From: Callipepla californica brunnescens
Lineage: Eukaryota; Chordata; Aves; Galliformes; Odontophoridae
Assembly (NCBI GenBank): GCA_023055505.1
Contig: JALIRH010000007.1
Coordinates: 15,730,273 to 15,794,272, forward strand
Direction of reading: 5' to 3'
DNA: 64,000 nucleotides
How positions within the stretch are numbered: the first letter of the stretch is position 1; each line of letters starts with the position of its first letter. Below are positions 50,501 to 62,990 of the stretch, in pieces. Below the pieces are notes generated by a model, which was given only the letters and a program-made list of their open reading frames with translations, was not told where the DNA came from and ran no database searches. The position numbers and the translations under genes were made by a program.

Positions 50501-52129
50501 TTACACAGATCTAAGGCATGCTTGAGATTATAGTGATGAAAGTGAAAATCGAACTTTCTAAGGTTCATTGCTTAAGGAGTGATGACAGATAATGACTACC
50601 ACACTTTCAGTGGGTGACCTGTAAATTATCTGTAAATTCCTATCTTTCATGAGTGCTAGAGATGATGTATGTGTACAGGTAATGTAAAGACCTTAGCCGG
50701 GAAGTTTCTCCTCTAAAAATCCTTCTCATCAGTATTGCCCCTGCATCTGAATCTCCCTGTGTTACTTCTCTCTGATTACTGCAGTCTTGAGCAGATTTAC
50801 TGAGGCTGTGGCTGTCTTGAAGACTTATTTACATAGGTGCTGTCTTGATGTCTGTGTGTTGAAATTTGTATTTCCTTTACAGCAGAAATCAAGTTGGAAA
50901 ATTCTTAGTGCTTGTAAATAGCTGATCTTTAAGTTTGTGTTTTCTACTGGGTTTGAAGTAGATTCTGGAGAACTAATGCTTACAGTCCCCAGGTGAAATT
51001 ATGTAAGTGACCTGCAAACTCAGTGTCTTCTTCATTGAGAAGGTTGGTTCAGCAATGGAAAAGAAAACAAGAAGGAAAGTCAAACAGTGAATAAAAAACA
51101 CATCACTTTGTTCTTTTATTTATGTTGCTTCAGGCAGTCACTAATGCTTTTTCAGCTCAGTTTGATCCAAGAAACTATTTCACTTGAATAGTCTGCAAAT
51201 TATAAAAGCTGCACAAGAAATAATAGTAAGCAGAGAAAAAAAAAAAGTATCTTGTCTTCTGTGCTTATATATGACCTGTTTTGGAAAAGGAGAGGAATTT
51301 TAAAGTATAGGAACCTAAAAAGTGAATCTGTATGTAAGGCTAGTAACTGAACATCAGAAAAAGAATTACTTCTTTTCATTTCTTTCCTTCCCCAGTCAAA
51401 GGTTATGGTGTCAAACTGTGATGATAGCATGTATAAGAAAAAGGGCTAAAGAAATGGAATTTGATGCTATATGACATCCCAGATGTAGGCTGACAGATCA
51501 GTCTATTCCATCTGTGAATGAAGACAAAGAAATAAGTGATTTTTCCAAACTAGAGTCTATAGAAACATGGTTCAAGCTGAATTTTTAGAGCGTGTCTTTT
51601 GTCTTTGCCCAAAGCTCAGAAAATGCAGATGGAATTACCACTTTCTTTTGATGATGTTTCATACTGATTTCATACTACCCTTCTCAGCTTGTGTTTTCCT
51701 GCCATGCTTCCCATGACAGTGTTTGAACCATTAATAAATGTCCTTTTTTGTGTATAACTAACAATCTTTCTGTGGAATTACATATTCTGCACTGTTGTGC
51801 AAAGATGATGACAAAATTTGTTGGACAATAAGAAAATGCAATAATAAGTATGACTTTATAAGACAGGAAATGAGTTGTGGCTTCCTCTTTCTGCTCACAA
51901 TTCTTGGATTTTATCCAAAAAGTAGATAACAGCAAACATGGCTTAAGAACTGAGATAGAGTGGGACAACAGGACTGTTTTGCTGAGACTGGTCTCTATTA
52001 AAAGTCGCTCCTTGGAACAACTTCTTTGATAACTAAAATCAGAGTGTAAGTGTGGTCTATATGTTGAGTCCTGTTGTCTACAAAGACTATTCATATTCAG
52101 GAAAGTTTCTGAGGTTCCATACGTACCTT
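47579..52129. other. intergenic DNA
   Basis: About 4.5 kb, AT-rich, with no recognised gene, transposon or RNA. The longest frame (104 codons, minus, 49096-49410) has no recognisable product. Confidence 0.7.
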
Positions 52130-52192
52130 AGAGTGATAGAGTCAGGGAATGGTTTGGGTGCAAGGTACCTTATGGATCATCTAGTCTTCTGA
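52130..52192 (-). mobile_element. short CR1 tail fragment, minus strand
   Basis: TAGAGTCAGGGAATGGTTTG then GGTACCTTATGGATCATCTA resembles the inverted CR1 3' end (tail plus about 50 bp). Confidence 0.72.
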
Positions 52193-53427
52193 CTCAATCA
52201 AAAAGGAGACAAATAGACAATTAACAACTGTTTGGAAGTTCCACTGAGTGAAAACACAACAGTAGACTCCTAAGAGTACATGAAATCTTAACTATTGGTC
52301 TTTATACTGCCTTCCTCTACAATTTTCTCCAGGCTTTTCATAGATTCTGTGTCAGTCTTTTGGTTGCTCAGTTCAGTTGAATGAGGTGAAGTTCCTTTTT
52401 CATCCTGTAAACATAGTCATAGAAGATGTTTTAATGGATTCCTCCACTTTTCAGTAATTTTGCTGTGAACACACATCTATAACCAAAAATATTTTAGAAT
52501 ATCTGGATTTAAAAAAGAATTGTGCATACTTTACACATATGCGTGGGCTTCCTGAAGAGAACTGGTGATGTTTTATTGTCCCAGGAGGTTTTTTTTAATT
52601 ATTATTATTTTTGTCAAATATTGGGTGTTCACTGCAAGCTACAGGTGATTAATTTATTATAATGCATTTAAACAATGGGAACAGAGTACTTTCCTTACTG
52701 TACTAAAAAACTGCTGAACTGTTTTCACCCAAGCAACACAAAAATGCCTCAGGCAAAAAGCAGAGGCAGAAAATGTCATTTTGAATGTTAGAAATTTGGT
52801 AAATTTGAGTGCAAGTGTAAACAAGTGTCTGTCAAAGAGAAAGTCATGCAATCTTAGCTATTGGGGTTGCTCTGTAATTTTGTTTCAGTAATAGATAAGA
52901 TTAACAAGATGATTTTTCTCTTGCTGCAATTTCAGCTCAGATGAGACCTAGACTATAGGAGTTTATATCTGTCCCAGGCTACTGAAAACCGAATCAGAGA
53001 AAGGTGCAGTCATCAGTAGTAGGATAACTGGAAGCAATCACTGTGCTGTAGATGTGAAAAATATAAATGTGAACATGGGCACTTTTCAGGAAAGATAAAG
53101 AATTATTATTAACATAAGGCACTGGTAAAATTTGACAGCTCTGGTTATGTGTATTCTGTAAGGACAGTTCAAGGATTCCGGGGTGGTAAAAGAGATGAAA
53201 AAGAATTTATAATAGGAAGGCAAAAGAGCAAAAGTGCTTATGGATGTACTGTGGATGAGGTTCTAAAGAGTTATGAATAGAATTAAGGCAGGAATTCAAA
53301 GGAAATCTGTCACTGCAGGACAGATTCTTGAAAGATACACTATATATTTTGAAAAAATTTTGAATTAGCTCAAACACTGATCTTGTTCAGCATATTAATA
53401 AAATTATCTGCAGTAACAGTAGCAGTG
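52193..53427. other. intergenic DNA
   Basis: AT-rich unique sequence, nothing recognised. Confidence 0.7.
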
Positions 53428-53498
53428 GTAATGAGAAGACGGTTGGACTAAATGATCTTATAGGTCATTTCCAACCTTGTGATTCTATGATTCTAGGA
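53428..53498 (+). mobile_element. very short CR1 tail fragment
   Basis: GGTTGGACTAAATGATCTTA then TAGGTCATTTCCAACCTTGT and tail GATTCTATGATTCTAGG. Only the last 70 bp of a CR1. Confidence 0.92.
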
Positions 53499-53892
53499 GA
53501 CTAGATTTTATCCAGATCTTTTCCTGTACTGAGGACCTTTAACCTGGTGCAACTTCAGTGTTAGGAGGAAATACCCCTTGCAGACTCTCAGTATGTACAA
53601 ATTAGAAAACAATACCAAACTGTATTGAATGTTCTCATTTCCTTCATGTATTTTCCTACAGCCAACATGCTGACTTCTGAATGACAGAGCAAAAGCATCA
53701 ATTAATAGAAAGTGTCCAGAAATAACTGGGAATTTTTCCTCCAACCTCCTAAAGGTAATCTAGATGAGTCAGTATCATCAGGGTTTCATGATCTTTGAAG
53801 AAAATTAGGACTTGTAAAGAGTAGACACTTCCCAGATAACTCTTTTTAAGTGTGCCAGTAATTAAGTACAGGCTTTTTAACGTGATAAAGAC

Positions 53893-54078
53893 TACTGAGA
53901 GTCAGAGCACTGGCACAGGTTGCCCAGTGGCTGTGGGATCTCTTCCCTGGGGATCCTCAAAAGCCACCTGGATGTGATGCTGGGCACCCTGCCCTGCGTG
54001 TCCCCCGCTGGAGCAGGGATTGGGCACGATGGACCCAGAGGTCCCTGCTTACCTCAATCAATCTGTGATCCTGTGAAA
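53893..54078 (+). mobile_element. CR1 3'-end fragment, GC-rich type
   Basis: GAGCACTGGCACAGGTTGCC, GGATCCTCAAAAGCCACCTG, CATGGACCCAGAGGTCCCTG-like block and a diverged tail AATCTGTGATCCTGTGA. It is a different CR1 subfamily from its neighbour at 53428, being richer in GC. The short + ORF starting at 53920 is CR1 sequence. Confidence 0.9.
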
Positions 54079-55732
54079 CTGAAAAATGAAAAAAAATCAG
54101 AATTGAGGTATGTCTGTGCTAAGCTTTTCCCTTCCTCTAAATATCTAGTTGAAGGAATATGAGTGTGTAGGCTTGTCTCTCCAAGGATGAAATTAGGAAG
54201 TTGTGAAACAGAAGGGAATGGGAATGGATATGGAAGGACTGAGAAAGAGCACAGCTGCAAGGAGAGCAGAGATAATTAGCTGCATAAGGATTTATAATGC
54301 TTGGTGCTTTTCTCCCCGTATCTCCACTTCCTGTAGCCTCCAGGTACATTTCCTGGTGTGTTAACTGAAAGTGCAGAAGAGGAAGAAGAAACTGTTTTGC
54401 AGCGTGATTCAAAGGGATGTCAGATGCCTTTTCACTGAGAAGTGATTGCCTCTAATGCACCTACACACTCTTAATGCAAAAACATTTCCCCAAGTACCTG
54501 AAGTACAACCTCATCACCTAGAACTGTTGTCTATGTCTATTATAATAAACAATATATGTGCCAGACACATTAATTGAACTGCTTTTAGTGAATAGTTGCA
54601 GTGCTCACTGGAACAGTTCTGACCTGGCTCAGCTAGCACTGTCTCAGTCAACTGAGTGTGCCACAGGGTTAGCATAGACCAGAGGCTACCCCCCAGTAGG
54701 TAACCTGGGTGTGGTCATTTTGTTTCAAGGAGATTTGAGAGCATAAACAGTGCCTGACAGTGCGGCCTTGACAACATTTACTTTACAACCATAGACCAAA
54801 TATCAGAGGTCCCAGCCAGGCTGACGAGGTTGCCACAAGAGTGGCTAGTTCAACTCCTTATGCAGAAAAGGCACTACAGCAAGCTTCCAATGCTTTCAGA
54901 AGCACCAGCCTTCTGAGTTATTTCCACGGGTCCTTGCTGGCTCACTGGCCAGTCCATGTTGCTCACTGCAGAAGAGAAGAATGCCTCAGAGCCAGTGGTG
55001 AACTCACATTCTTCCTGATGGTATCTGTGCTTGGGATTTGGCAAGAGAGAGCCCACTTAGCTGATTTCCACTCCTGTTTGATGGAGAGCCAGACAGTGTG
55101 CTGAAAATAGCAGGGAGATGATTAAGAAATTGCCATCCTTTCTTCCCCAAGGCCGTGAGGATACTCTCCTAAGACAAGGCAAAATGTGACCATGAGAAAG
55201 AACTGACAGTGTGCTTTTAGCGTTATATGCAGAGAAAATAAATTGTTGGGAATCCTGTGAATTTTAATACTTTGTTTGTCTTTTAACTTTGTGTCTTCCT
55301 TTCTGGCAAGGCATCAGGTGCTGTTTGTAGTGGCCAGGTGAAAGGACTGGCCATCCTAAACAGGAAGGCAATTAAGTACTGATGTGTGATCTGCAGGCAT
55401 AGGAGTATGTTTAGTTCCATGAAGTCTCGTTAAAATTGGACAGTTCACACTTGAGAAGGTACCTGTATAAGACAGCATTGCTGTTTCACTCTACTGCAGT
55501 ATAAATTCCATTTTGCTGGCTGGTCTTGAGAGCAGGCAAGTACTGTGGCAGTCAGGGAATTCGAGTCCTAGAGCATATGAAGTTTTCCTTATGAGGGAGT
55601 CCAGCTGCAGCCTGCAAGACTGATGAACAGTTTTGCAAAACTGCAGCAAATGAATCTACATCTCCTCTACAATGCTTTGCACCACTCCTTCAGCCAAGGT
55701 CTTGCGCTGGAACATAAAGTATGCAAGCTGTT

Positions 55733-55758
55733 AAAAACAAACAAACAAACAAAAAAAC
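55733..55758. repeat. (CAAA)n microsatellite
   Basis: AAAACAAACAAACAAACAAA pattern followed by A7. Confidence 0.9.
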
Positions 55759-56844
55759 ACAAACCAAATAACTGCTCTTTTCATTCCTCCAACAGGATAC
55801 TGAAAAAATACATCTAAAACTGACTATAGATAAACCAAAGAGTTTAGTCTGAGCCGAAATAAAAATAGTGTTTAGACACTAATTGTGAGGGTCATCTAAA
55901 ACTTCATTAAATGCGAGTGAAATTTGTGGTTAAAATTTTTTTAAACTAAAAAAAATTACAACATACACTTTTCAGCAAAATAAAAAGGGTTATTGGTTAC
56001 ATTTCTCGAAGTTCCATGCATTATTGAATTTTAACAAATCCCTGCAGGCACTGAAAATGTAAACAATCTGATTTCATGTGAGAATATCCTGTTTCTGAAA
56101 CCTTTCTTTTCTCTTCAGTTCATTAAATACAGTGGTGCATTCAGTACCAGTCTCAAACTGTAAGAGCAGCTGATGTTCGCTGTTTCTATGTTTGCTACAC
56201 CAAAAACTAGCTGTTCATTTTCTATGTAATGTTTACAGTTAGGTTCACACATATTGAACCAGAAATAGCCAAAGCAGCTCAAGGTACAACTCCACAGGAA
56301 CTGAAGATACATATTTATTTTAATTATAATTAGTAAAAATTGCTGTAATGACAGAAAATTAGCATGTGTTCATACCATATACAAATTAAAATAGATCTTA
56401 AAATGCTAAATGTTGACACTTGTCACTTTCAGAAAATAGTTTTTGGTTGTGTTTTTTTTTTTTTCTTTGAGAAAAAGAATAAATTAGAGACTAAACTGGT
56501 ATGTTCAGTATGCTGTGGTGGCATATACCCGTTTCATCAACAATTTCTGTATTACTTAATAAGGAGAGAATAAATGAATCATTGATTGATTAGGACTTCA
56601 CTAATACAGCAGCTATCAAAATTTGTTATCAGAGTTATCTGAGAGACAAGTGGAAATTTCCTCTAATTAACCTACAGCTCATAGCTACTACGAAATCCCA
56701 CTACTGTATTCTATTCTGATGGACACTGAAGAAGACTATCAACCGAATACATCTCACTGAATCAGATTTATGAATATTATTTTTTTTTTAATTTTGAGAA
56801 GGATCTCTCATCTAGCCTAATTTCTACCTACTCACTGTAATTAG

Positions 56845-56866
56845 AAAAAAAAAAAAAAAAAAAAAA
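56845..56866. repeat. poly-A tract (22 A)
   Basis: Uninterrupted A run followed by CGACC and another A run. Confidence 0.93.
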
Positions 56867-57248
56867 CGACCAAAAAAACCCACAAATCCAAAATAAAGCA
56901 ACCCTTTGAACAGCGTAATCTAATCCACTACAAAATGTGAAAACATAAAATTGCTTGGTATGTAATTCAGTTAATGAAGTGGCACGTTATTGTGCACTTG
57001 GGAGAAATTTTTATTAGCTTATATAGTCAGAGACAATGGTGATTACTGATTACCATCTAATTAGAACATACAATTTGAATGTCGATTGGGTTATACCTTT
57101 TTAATATCTTTAATGAACTGTAGGACTATTTTCAAATTTTAAGACTCTTTTGAAATCAGATTCCATTATACCTTGATTTATATATATATATACGTACATG
57201 CCTCTAGGATTCATTTTTCTGTTAAGAGGTTTTTCTTAAAGTATCAAG

Positions 57249-57450
57249 AATCACAGAACCCTAGGGGTTGGAAGGAATCTCTAGTGATCATCAAGTCCAA
57301 TCCCCCTGCTAAAGTTGCTAAAGCAAGTTCCTTACAGTAGATTACAAAGGAAAATGTCCAGGTCGGTCTTGACTATCTCCAGAGGAGGAGAACCCACAGC
57401 CTCCCTGGGTAGCTTGTTTCAGTGCTCTTGTTTGCCCTTTTTTGTCCCCC
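57249..57450 (-). mobile_element. CR1 3'-end fragment, minus strand
   Basis: Inverted tail AATCACAGAACCCTAGGGGT, then GGAAGGAATCTCTAGTGATC, CAATCCCCCTGCTAAAGTTG, GGAGGAGAACCCACAGCCTC and GTTTCAGTGCTCTTG. The right edge is uncertain. Confidence 0.92.
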
Positions 57451-58659
57451 AGGATATGTCTTTTTGGAAAAGATTGCATGCATTAGAGCAATAAGTGCTG
57501 ATCTGCTACTGCTGAATTTGTTTGTATCAACTATATCTATGATTAGATTCTTTTCTTTCCTTAACAAGAATGTCTTTTGTTATGGCATACTATGAGCTGA
57601 TAAAAAGAAAATTTTAAAGATATATATAAATTTATAATGTGTTTCTTGTGGTATTTCATGGATTAGATTCTCCTTGTTAGTGCTGAGTACTTCAGAAAAA
57701 TGTCCAAGAATTCAACAAACACTTCTATCAAAGGAAAAAAAACATAGTTTTATTAGGGAATCTTTAACTTCAAACATAGTATTTGCTCATGTTAAGCAAG
57801 TATACAAAAATCAACATTCTTAGGTGTGTGGGACTGGCGCTTTTTGTTCTGGCAGTAAAATACCTTGGCCCATTGTAAGGGTGACCAATAGCCTAGCACA
57901 GCATATGCAGTGTACATCCTTCCTACCCCTGAGAGTTAGAGAGCTATGGATCACACCACAACAAAGAACAGTTTGGATTGGGACATACTACTGATGATCA
58001 CAAACTGAGGCTTATGTCTTTGATTTATGTTAAAATATTAGATAATACCTGAAACATAATGAAACTGGAGTGCAGATATTTTTGTTTTTAACAAAAGTCT
58101 AAATGACAGAAATATACATTTTATTCAATCTGGACTGGGGAGAAAACTAAAATATTTCCTGTAGCAGATATTAAGCAACAAATTATTTAGCAGATAGCTG
58201 GCATGCTAGTATTCATGGTCTGATACATAATATGCTAAAAACTACATTCTTTGATTTTAAAATTGAAGCCCTCATTTTTCTTTTAGCTTCAGCTTATCAA
58301 CAAGTTACATGCTTTCAGCAAATTCTGAATTACACTGTCAGTTTCTAGTAGTTGAGAGCTTTCATTCTAGATCAGATTTTTTCATCAGAGTCAATTTTTC
58401 ATTAAAGTTCTCTTAACTGCCCTCATCATTTTGTCAGGGAATCAGTTTCCTTTGTGTTACTTTAATGCCTTTTCTTATATTGTGGCATCCAAGACTTCTT
58501 TTACATTAGCAATATAACACCTAGTTGTTGCTTGTTGTTGTTTTCAGCAGGGATTTTAGAATGTTTTCATTTGCATAAGTACTTCTTTACTAAATGTAGG
58601 AAGCTAATGTTTAAATAATATAATTTTAAAGGTTATTAAAATTTGCCTTTCAATGTTTT
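57451..58659. other. intergenic DNA
   Basis: AT-rich unique sequence, nothing recognised. Confidence 0.7.
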
Positions 58660-59482
58660 TCATCATCTACCTGTGCTCCTGGTTGACTGGTGAGGTCCCG
58701 GAAGACTGGAGGCTTTCTGATATGACTCCCCCCTTCGAGAAGGGAACTATAGGCCTGTTAGCCTGACCTCGGTGCCAGGGAAGGTTATTGAGCACATTGT
58801 CTTGAGGGAGATCACACAGCATGTGAAGGACAACCTGGTGATCAGGCATAGACAGTATGGGTTCATGAAGAGCAGGTCCTACTTGATCAGCCTGATCGCC
58901 TTTTATGATCCTGTGACCTGTCTGGTGGATAAGGGAAAGGTTGTTGATGTGGTCTACTTAGACATCAGCAAAGCCTTCAGCACTGTCTCCCACAGTATTC
59001 TCCTGCAGAAGCTGGCAGCCCATGGCTTGGACAGGTATACTCTTTGCTGGATAAGGAACTTGCTGGAGGGCTGGGCCCAGTGAGTGATTATAAATGGACT
59101 TAAATCCAGCTGGCAACTGGTTGCAAGTAGTGTGACCTAGGAGTTGGTACTAGGACCTGTCCTCTTCAGTATCTTTAGTGATGACCTGGATGAGGGCACT
59201 GAATGCACCCTCAGTAAGTTTGCAGACACCTAGTTGGGAGGAAGCGTTGATCTGCCTGGGGTAGCGAGGCCCTACAGAGGGATAGGCTGGAGAGCTGGGC
59301 TGAAGCCCATGGGATGGGGTTCAACAAAACCAAGTGCTGGGTCCTGCTCTTTGTTCACAACAACCCCAGGCAACACTACAGGCTTGGGGTAGAGTGGCTG
59401 GAAGACTGTGTAGAGGAAACGGGCGTGGGGGTGTTGGATTAAGATTCAGATTAGGTGTTAAGAAAGATTGGGTGTTTTTTTA
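58660..59482 (+). mobile_element. CR1 LINE internal fragment with RT remnant, 3' end missing
   Basis: Same subfamily as the copy at 2352-3868, with long near-identical blocks such as ATTCTCCTGCAGAAGCTGGC and CTTTGCTGGATAAGGAACTT. The 103-codon frame at 58772-59083 encodes a degraded RT segment including LVDKGKVVDVVYLDISKAFS, where the YLDISKAF block corresponds to the RT catalytic-aspartate motif A region of CR1 (Y-x-D-F-x-K-A-F type). It stops at the TGA at 59081. After about 59440 the expected 3' UTR is lost, apart from a possible short rearranged piece to 59482. Confidence 0.93.
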
Positions 59483-62134
59483 AAAAAAGAAAATGGCCCT
59501 GAGACTTTTGTTACACAACTCTTTGGGTCTCAGTTGGTATTTATACTATTTTAACTGCTAATAATGATTTTTGTTACATTACTACAAAAGATAAAGACTA
59601 TTCATAAAAACTGACTGCAAACTATACTGACATATTTTTGCTGTTCATATAAAATGATATGCTGTTATGTATAATATTTTATAGTGCACTCTTAGAGTTT
59701 GCTGTTGCACTGAAATTATATTCAAACATAAAGTGGATATATTTGCTTTATCTGGAGCAATGTACTGGTCAAGGACATGATTTAAGAGTAATGGGACTAA
59801 AATTAAAAATAGATCCAAATCAAACAGCATACGCAAGTTTTGAGGAATAGCACACGCTCATGAAGCTGAAATTAATAGACCAAGTTCTTATTTACAAGGA
59901 TTGCATATTTTCTTTTGTCAGTTACGTTTGTCAAAGAATTTAGGGCTGAAAGATACCAAGCCAGAAACATAACAAAGCACTGTACTGCTTCTGATGAAGT
60001 TGTTTTTAATAGTCAGTGATAGAATATTTGATCTTTGAATCAAAGTCCATGAAGGCAGCTTATGTTCAGCTGCCTAAACAGGATGGTTTAGTATTTATTT
60101 TTGATAGCTTTTCCAGATTTTTTGCCTGTAGACAATCTTACAGTTTTTTAAAGAATATGTTATTCAGTTGGGAAATAGGGATGTTTTTAGGTTTTACTGA
60201 GTCTATTTTTTTTTCCAATTATCTTTAATTACTATTTCTATTAATTTCTATTTCTAGTATTTATTTTTGTTTGCCTTCAATGCATTTTGAAGGCCATTCT
60301 TGTCTTTTGATGAATTTCATTTCTCTGTATTTGGGTTCCTCCTGTGGCACATTGAATCCTTAGTTTTTTCATAGAAACATATTTTCTCAAGTACTAAAAG
60401 AAGCAAGTCTGGATACAAGTTTATAACATGAGTAATATTACTAATTACAAAACTAAAAGATGGTTTGTATTTAAATTTCATATAAATTTGTATTTTTTTA
60501 TTATTTCAAATATCTGTATTTGTTTCTTTTTGTTCGTTTTGTTTGCTTGTTTTCTTAAGGCCTTTCTATTCCACTCTGTGGGATTTTTTTACTCATTTTA
60601 ATTAATTTATTTAAATGTTTGATTTATGACATATGTATTAAAATAATCAATGAGTTAGCCAAGTTCCCACTGGAATGGCCAGACTGACAGAATAATTTCA
60701 CTGAGAATTATAAATCTTCAGTATCAGATAATATGCTGAATGTATTTTGTCAAGTTGATGACAGACATTTTATAACTTTCTATCAAACTTCTATCTTCCA
60801 CCAGAAGCATATTGTGGTAGGAGGGTATGTATTATTTCTTGGCAAATGTGAGTGAAGATGTCTTTCCATCATAGAAATAGCAGCGCAACCATAACACAGT
60901 TTTCTTTCTTACGTGATACTCTGTCCCAGGAGATTATATGTTTTCCTTCTTTATTTAAAATCACCACAGAGAATAACTTAATTTCCCTTAAAGTTCTTGA
61001 AAGAAGACATAAATTTCTCCTTAAAATATTAGTTATTTCATACACAAGTCATAAGGTGTTTGTGTTTTTGGGGCTCAACTGTTTTCCTGTTAGTCATGCT
61101 CTTGGACACTGACATCTGTTCATCCCTGTTCCCTTGCTGTAACTTAAAATAATATGTTAAGAACATTTATTCATCTAAATCCATGTAATCCAGTATTTCT
61201 GACAGAGGATATGGTTTTATAGAGGCATGTTAAACTGCAGGTAAAAATTTAGTTTGAATAGCTTCTCCCAGGACCTTTGCATACACTAGAAAATATATAT
61301 AAAAAAAGATAACACGTCTCCCAGTTGGGATTAAAACATTAGAAAAATTTCATTATATCTTAGGATCCCCCAAACCTGGAACACAGATAGGCATGTGGTT
61401 GCCTAAACAGTCCATGTTTTTGATCTCTGAATAAGGCCTGCATGAACACAAGAGATAGATATATCAGCAAATTCATTTACCTGCCTATATATCAGTTATA
61501 ATATTCATCCCTGTCTTAAATGTCTCGGTAACATTAAATTGGCTGTTCATTCTAAAATCAATTTATGTCCTATAATATTAATATAAATTTATTGTTATAT
61601 TTTAGTAAATTTCATTTAGGCTCATAATATCACAAATTTATCTGTGTGCAGAAAACTGAAGGTTTCCTCATTTTTTTTCTGTTTCTTGCATTTGAGTACA
61701 TGGACTTTAATAATCCCTCCTTAATGAGTATATGTCCATCTTTATTGTTCTCTATAAATCTAAATTTAATCTGTTATGTAGCTTATTTCTACCTTGAATA
61801 CATATTTTAGTATTCATTATGTCTTCTTTCATCTGCTTTAGACTCATTTATTTGCCTTTTCGTAGTCTGTTCTACTTCTAAAAAGATTTTTTATTTCATT
61901 TTTTTTCAGATACCCACTTACAAAGAATCATCTTCTGTTCAAATTATTTCAGTATGACTTATACAATTTTAAGTCTCACCTTGTGGTTCATATAAGAGCT
62001 GTTACTCTCTTATTTTTGTATCATGATGTATAAATCAAATGTGTCCCAAATTATTTTTTTCCCCATCTCTTTCTATCTTCCCCTTGTTTGACACTGGCAC
62101 TTTTTTCTTTCTACTTGCATGTGGAGGAAGAGAA
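59483..62134. other. intergenic DNA, very AT-rich
   Basis: Long T-rich stretches (60230-60620, 61500-61920). No gene or transposon recognised. Confidence 0.7.
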
Positions 62135-62432
62135 GTGAAGAGATCTGCTGGAAGAGACCTACAGTGAACATACTGTCCAACTGCTTGACCGCTTCAGGGC
62201 TAACCAAAAGATAATATATGATATTGAGGGTATTATCCAAATTCCTCTTTAACACTGATATTCATGGGACATTAACTACCTCTCTAGGAAGCCTATTCCA
62301 GTGTTTGACAATGTTCACAGTTAATATATATATATTTTTTTCTAATATCTAGTCTGAACCTCCCCTGGTGCAGCTTTGTGCTATTCCCATGCATCCTATC
62401 AGTGGCTACCACAGAGAAGAGACTGGCATCTC
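62135..62432 (-). mobile_element. CR1 3'-end fragment, minus strand, old copy
   Basis: Diverged but collinear inverted CR1 3' UTR: TGGAAGAGACCTACAGTGAA, CCTATTCCAGTGTTTGACAA, GTCTGAACCTCCCCTGGTGC and ACCACAGAGAAGAGACTGGC. The upstream tail octamers are eroded, and an AT microsatellite has expanded at about 62323-62340. Confidence 0.88.
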
Positions 62433-62477
62433 CTTCGCCATTTTTACTTTTCAGGAATTTGCGGAAAGCAGTAGTGT

Positions 62478-62990
62478 CACTCTAGTGCTTTGGAGTGTTT
62501 GGAGCCAGTGTTTGGAGTGCTGTGTCCATTTCTGGGCTTTTCATTACAAGAAACATGGAGCAACTAGAGAGAGTACATCATAGGGCTGTTAAGATAATTA
62601 AAGGATTGAAGTACTTCTTCTGTGAGAAAAGGCTGAGAGCTGCAGCTGCGTGAAGAAGAGAAGGCTTGGGAAAATTTTCAATGTAGACAAATAACCTGAA
62701 GGGCGAGTGTAAAGAAAAAGGATCCATGCTCTTCGTTTGTGTGTCATTTGAGGCAATGAGAACAAACTGCAACATAGGTTTCCTCTGAACATTTTTTTTT
62801 AGAGTGACCAAGCACTGGAACAGATTGCCCATAGAGATTTTGGACCATTCATTCTCTAAGATATTCAAAATGTGGCAGGACATAGCACTGAGCAAACTGT
62901 TCTGGTTGACTCTGTTTTGAGAAGAAATGTTGGACTACATAACCTGCAGAAGACTTTTTCCAAAGTCAGTCCATCTGTGATTTCTTTGAT
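62478..62990 (+). mobile_element. CR1 3'-end fragment, plus strand, old copy
   Basis: GTGCTGTGTCCATTTCTGGG, ACATGGAGCAACTAGAGAGA, GAGAAAAGGCTGAGAGCTGC, GGCAATGAGAACAAACTGCA, then GTGACCAAGCACTGGAACAG and tail CCATCTGTGATTTCTTTGAT. About 500 bp of CR1 3' end, with many small indels. Confidence 0.92.

Larger units (their letters stand above)
54079..57248. other. intergenic DNA
   Basis: It contains (CAAA)n at 55733-55758 and poly-A at 56845-56866. ORFs up to 91 codons are on overlapping opposite strands and are not recognised. Confidence 0.7.

Noticed and set aside
58667..59083. 103-codon ORF with RT similarity as a host gene
   Set aside because: It is part of a CR1 fragment with its 5' and 3' parts missing, so it is a relic and not a gene.
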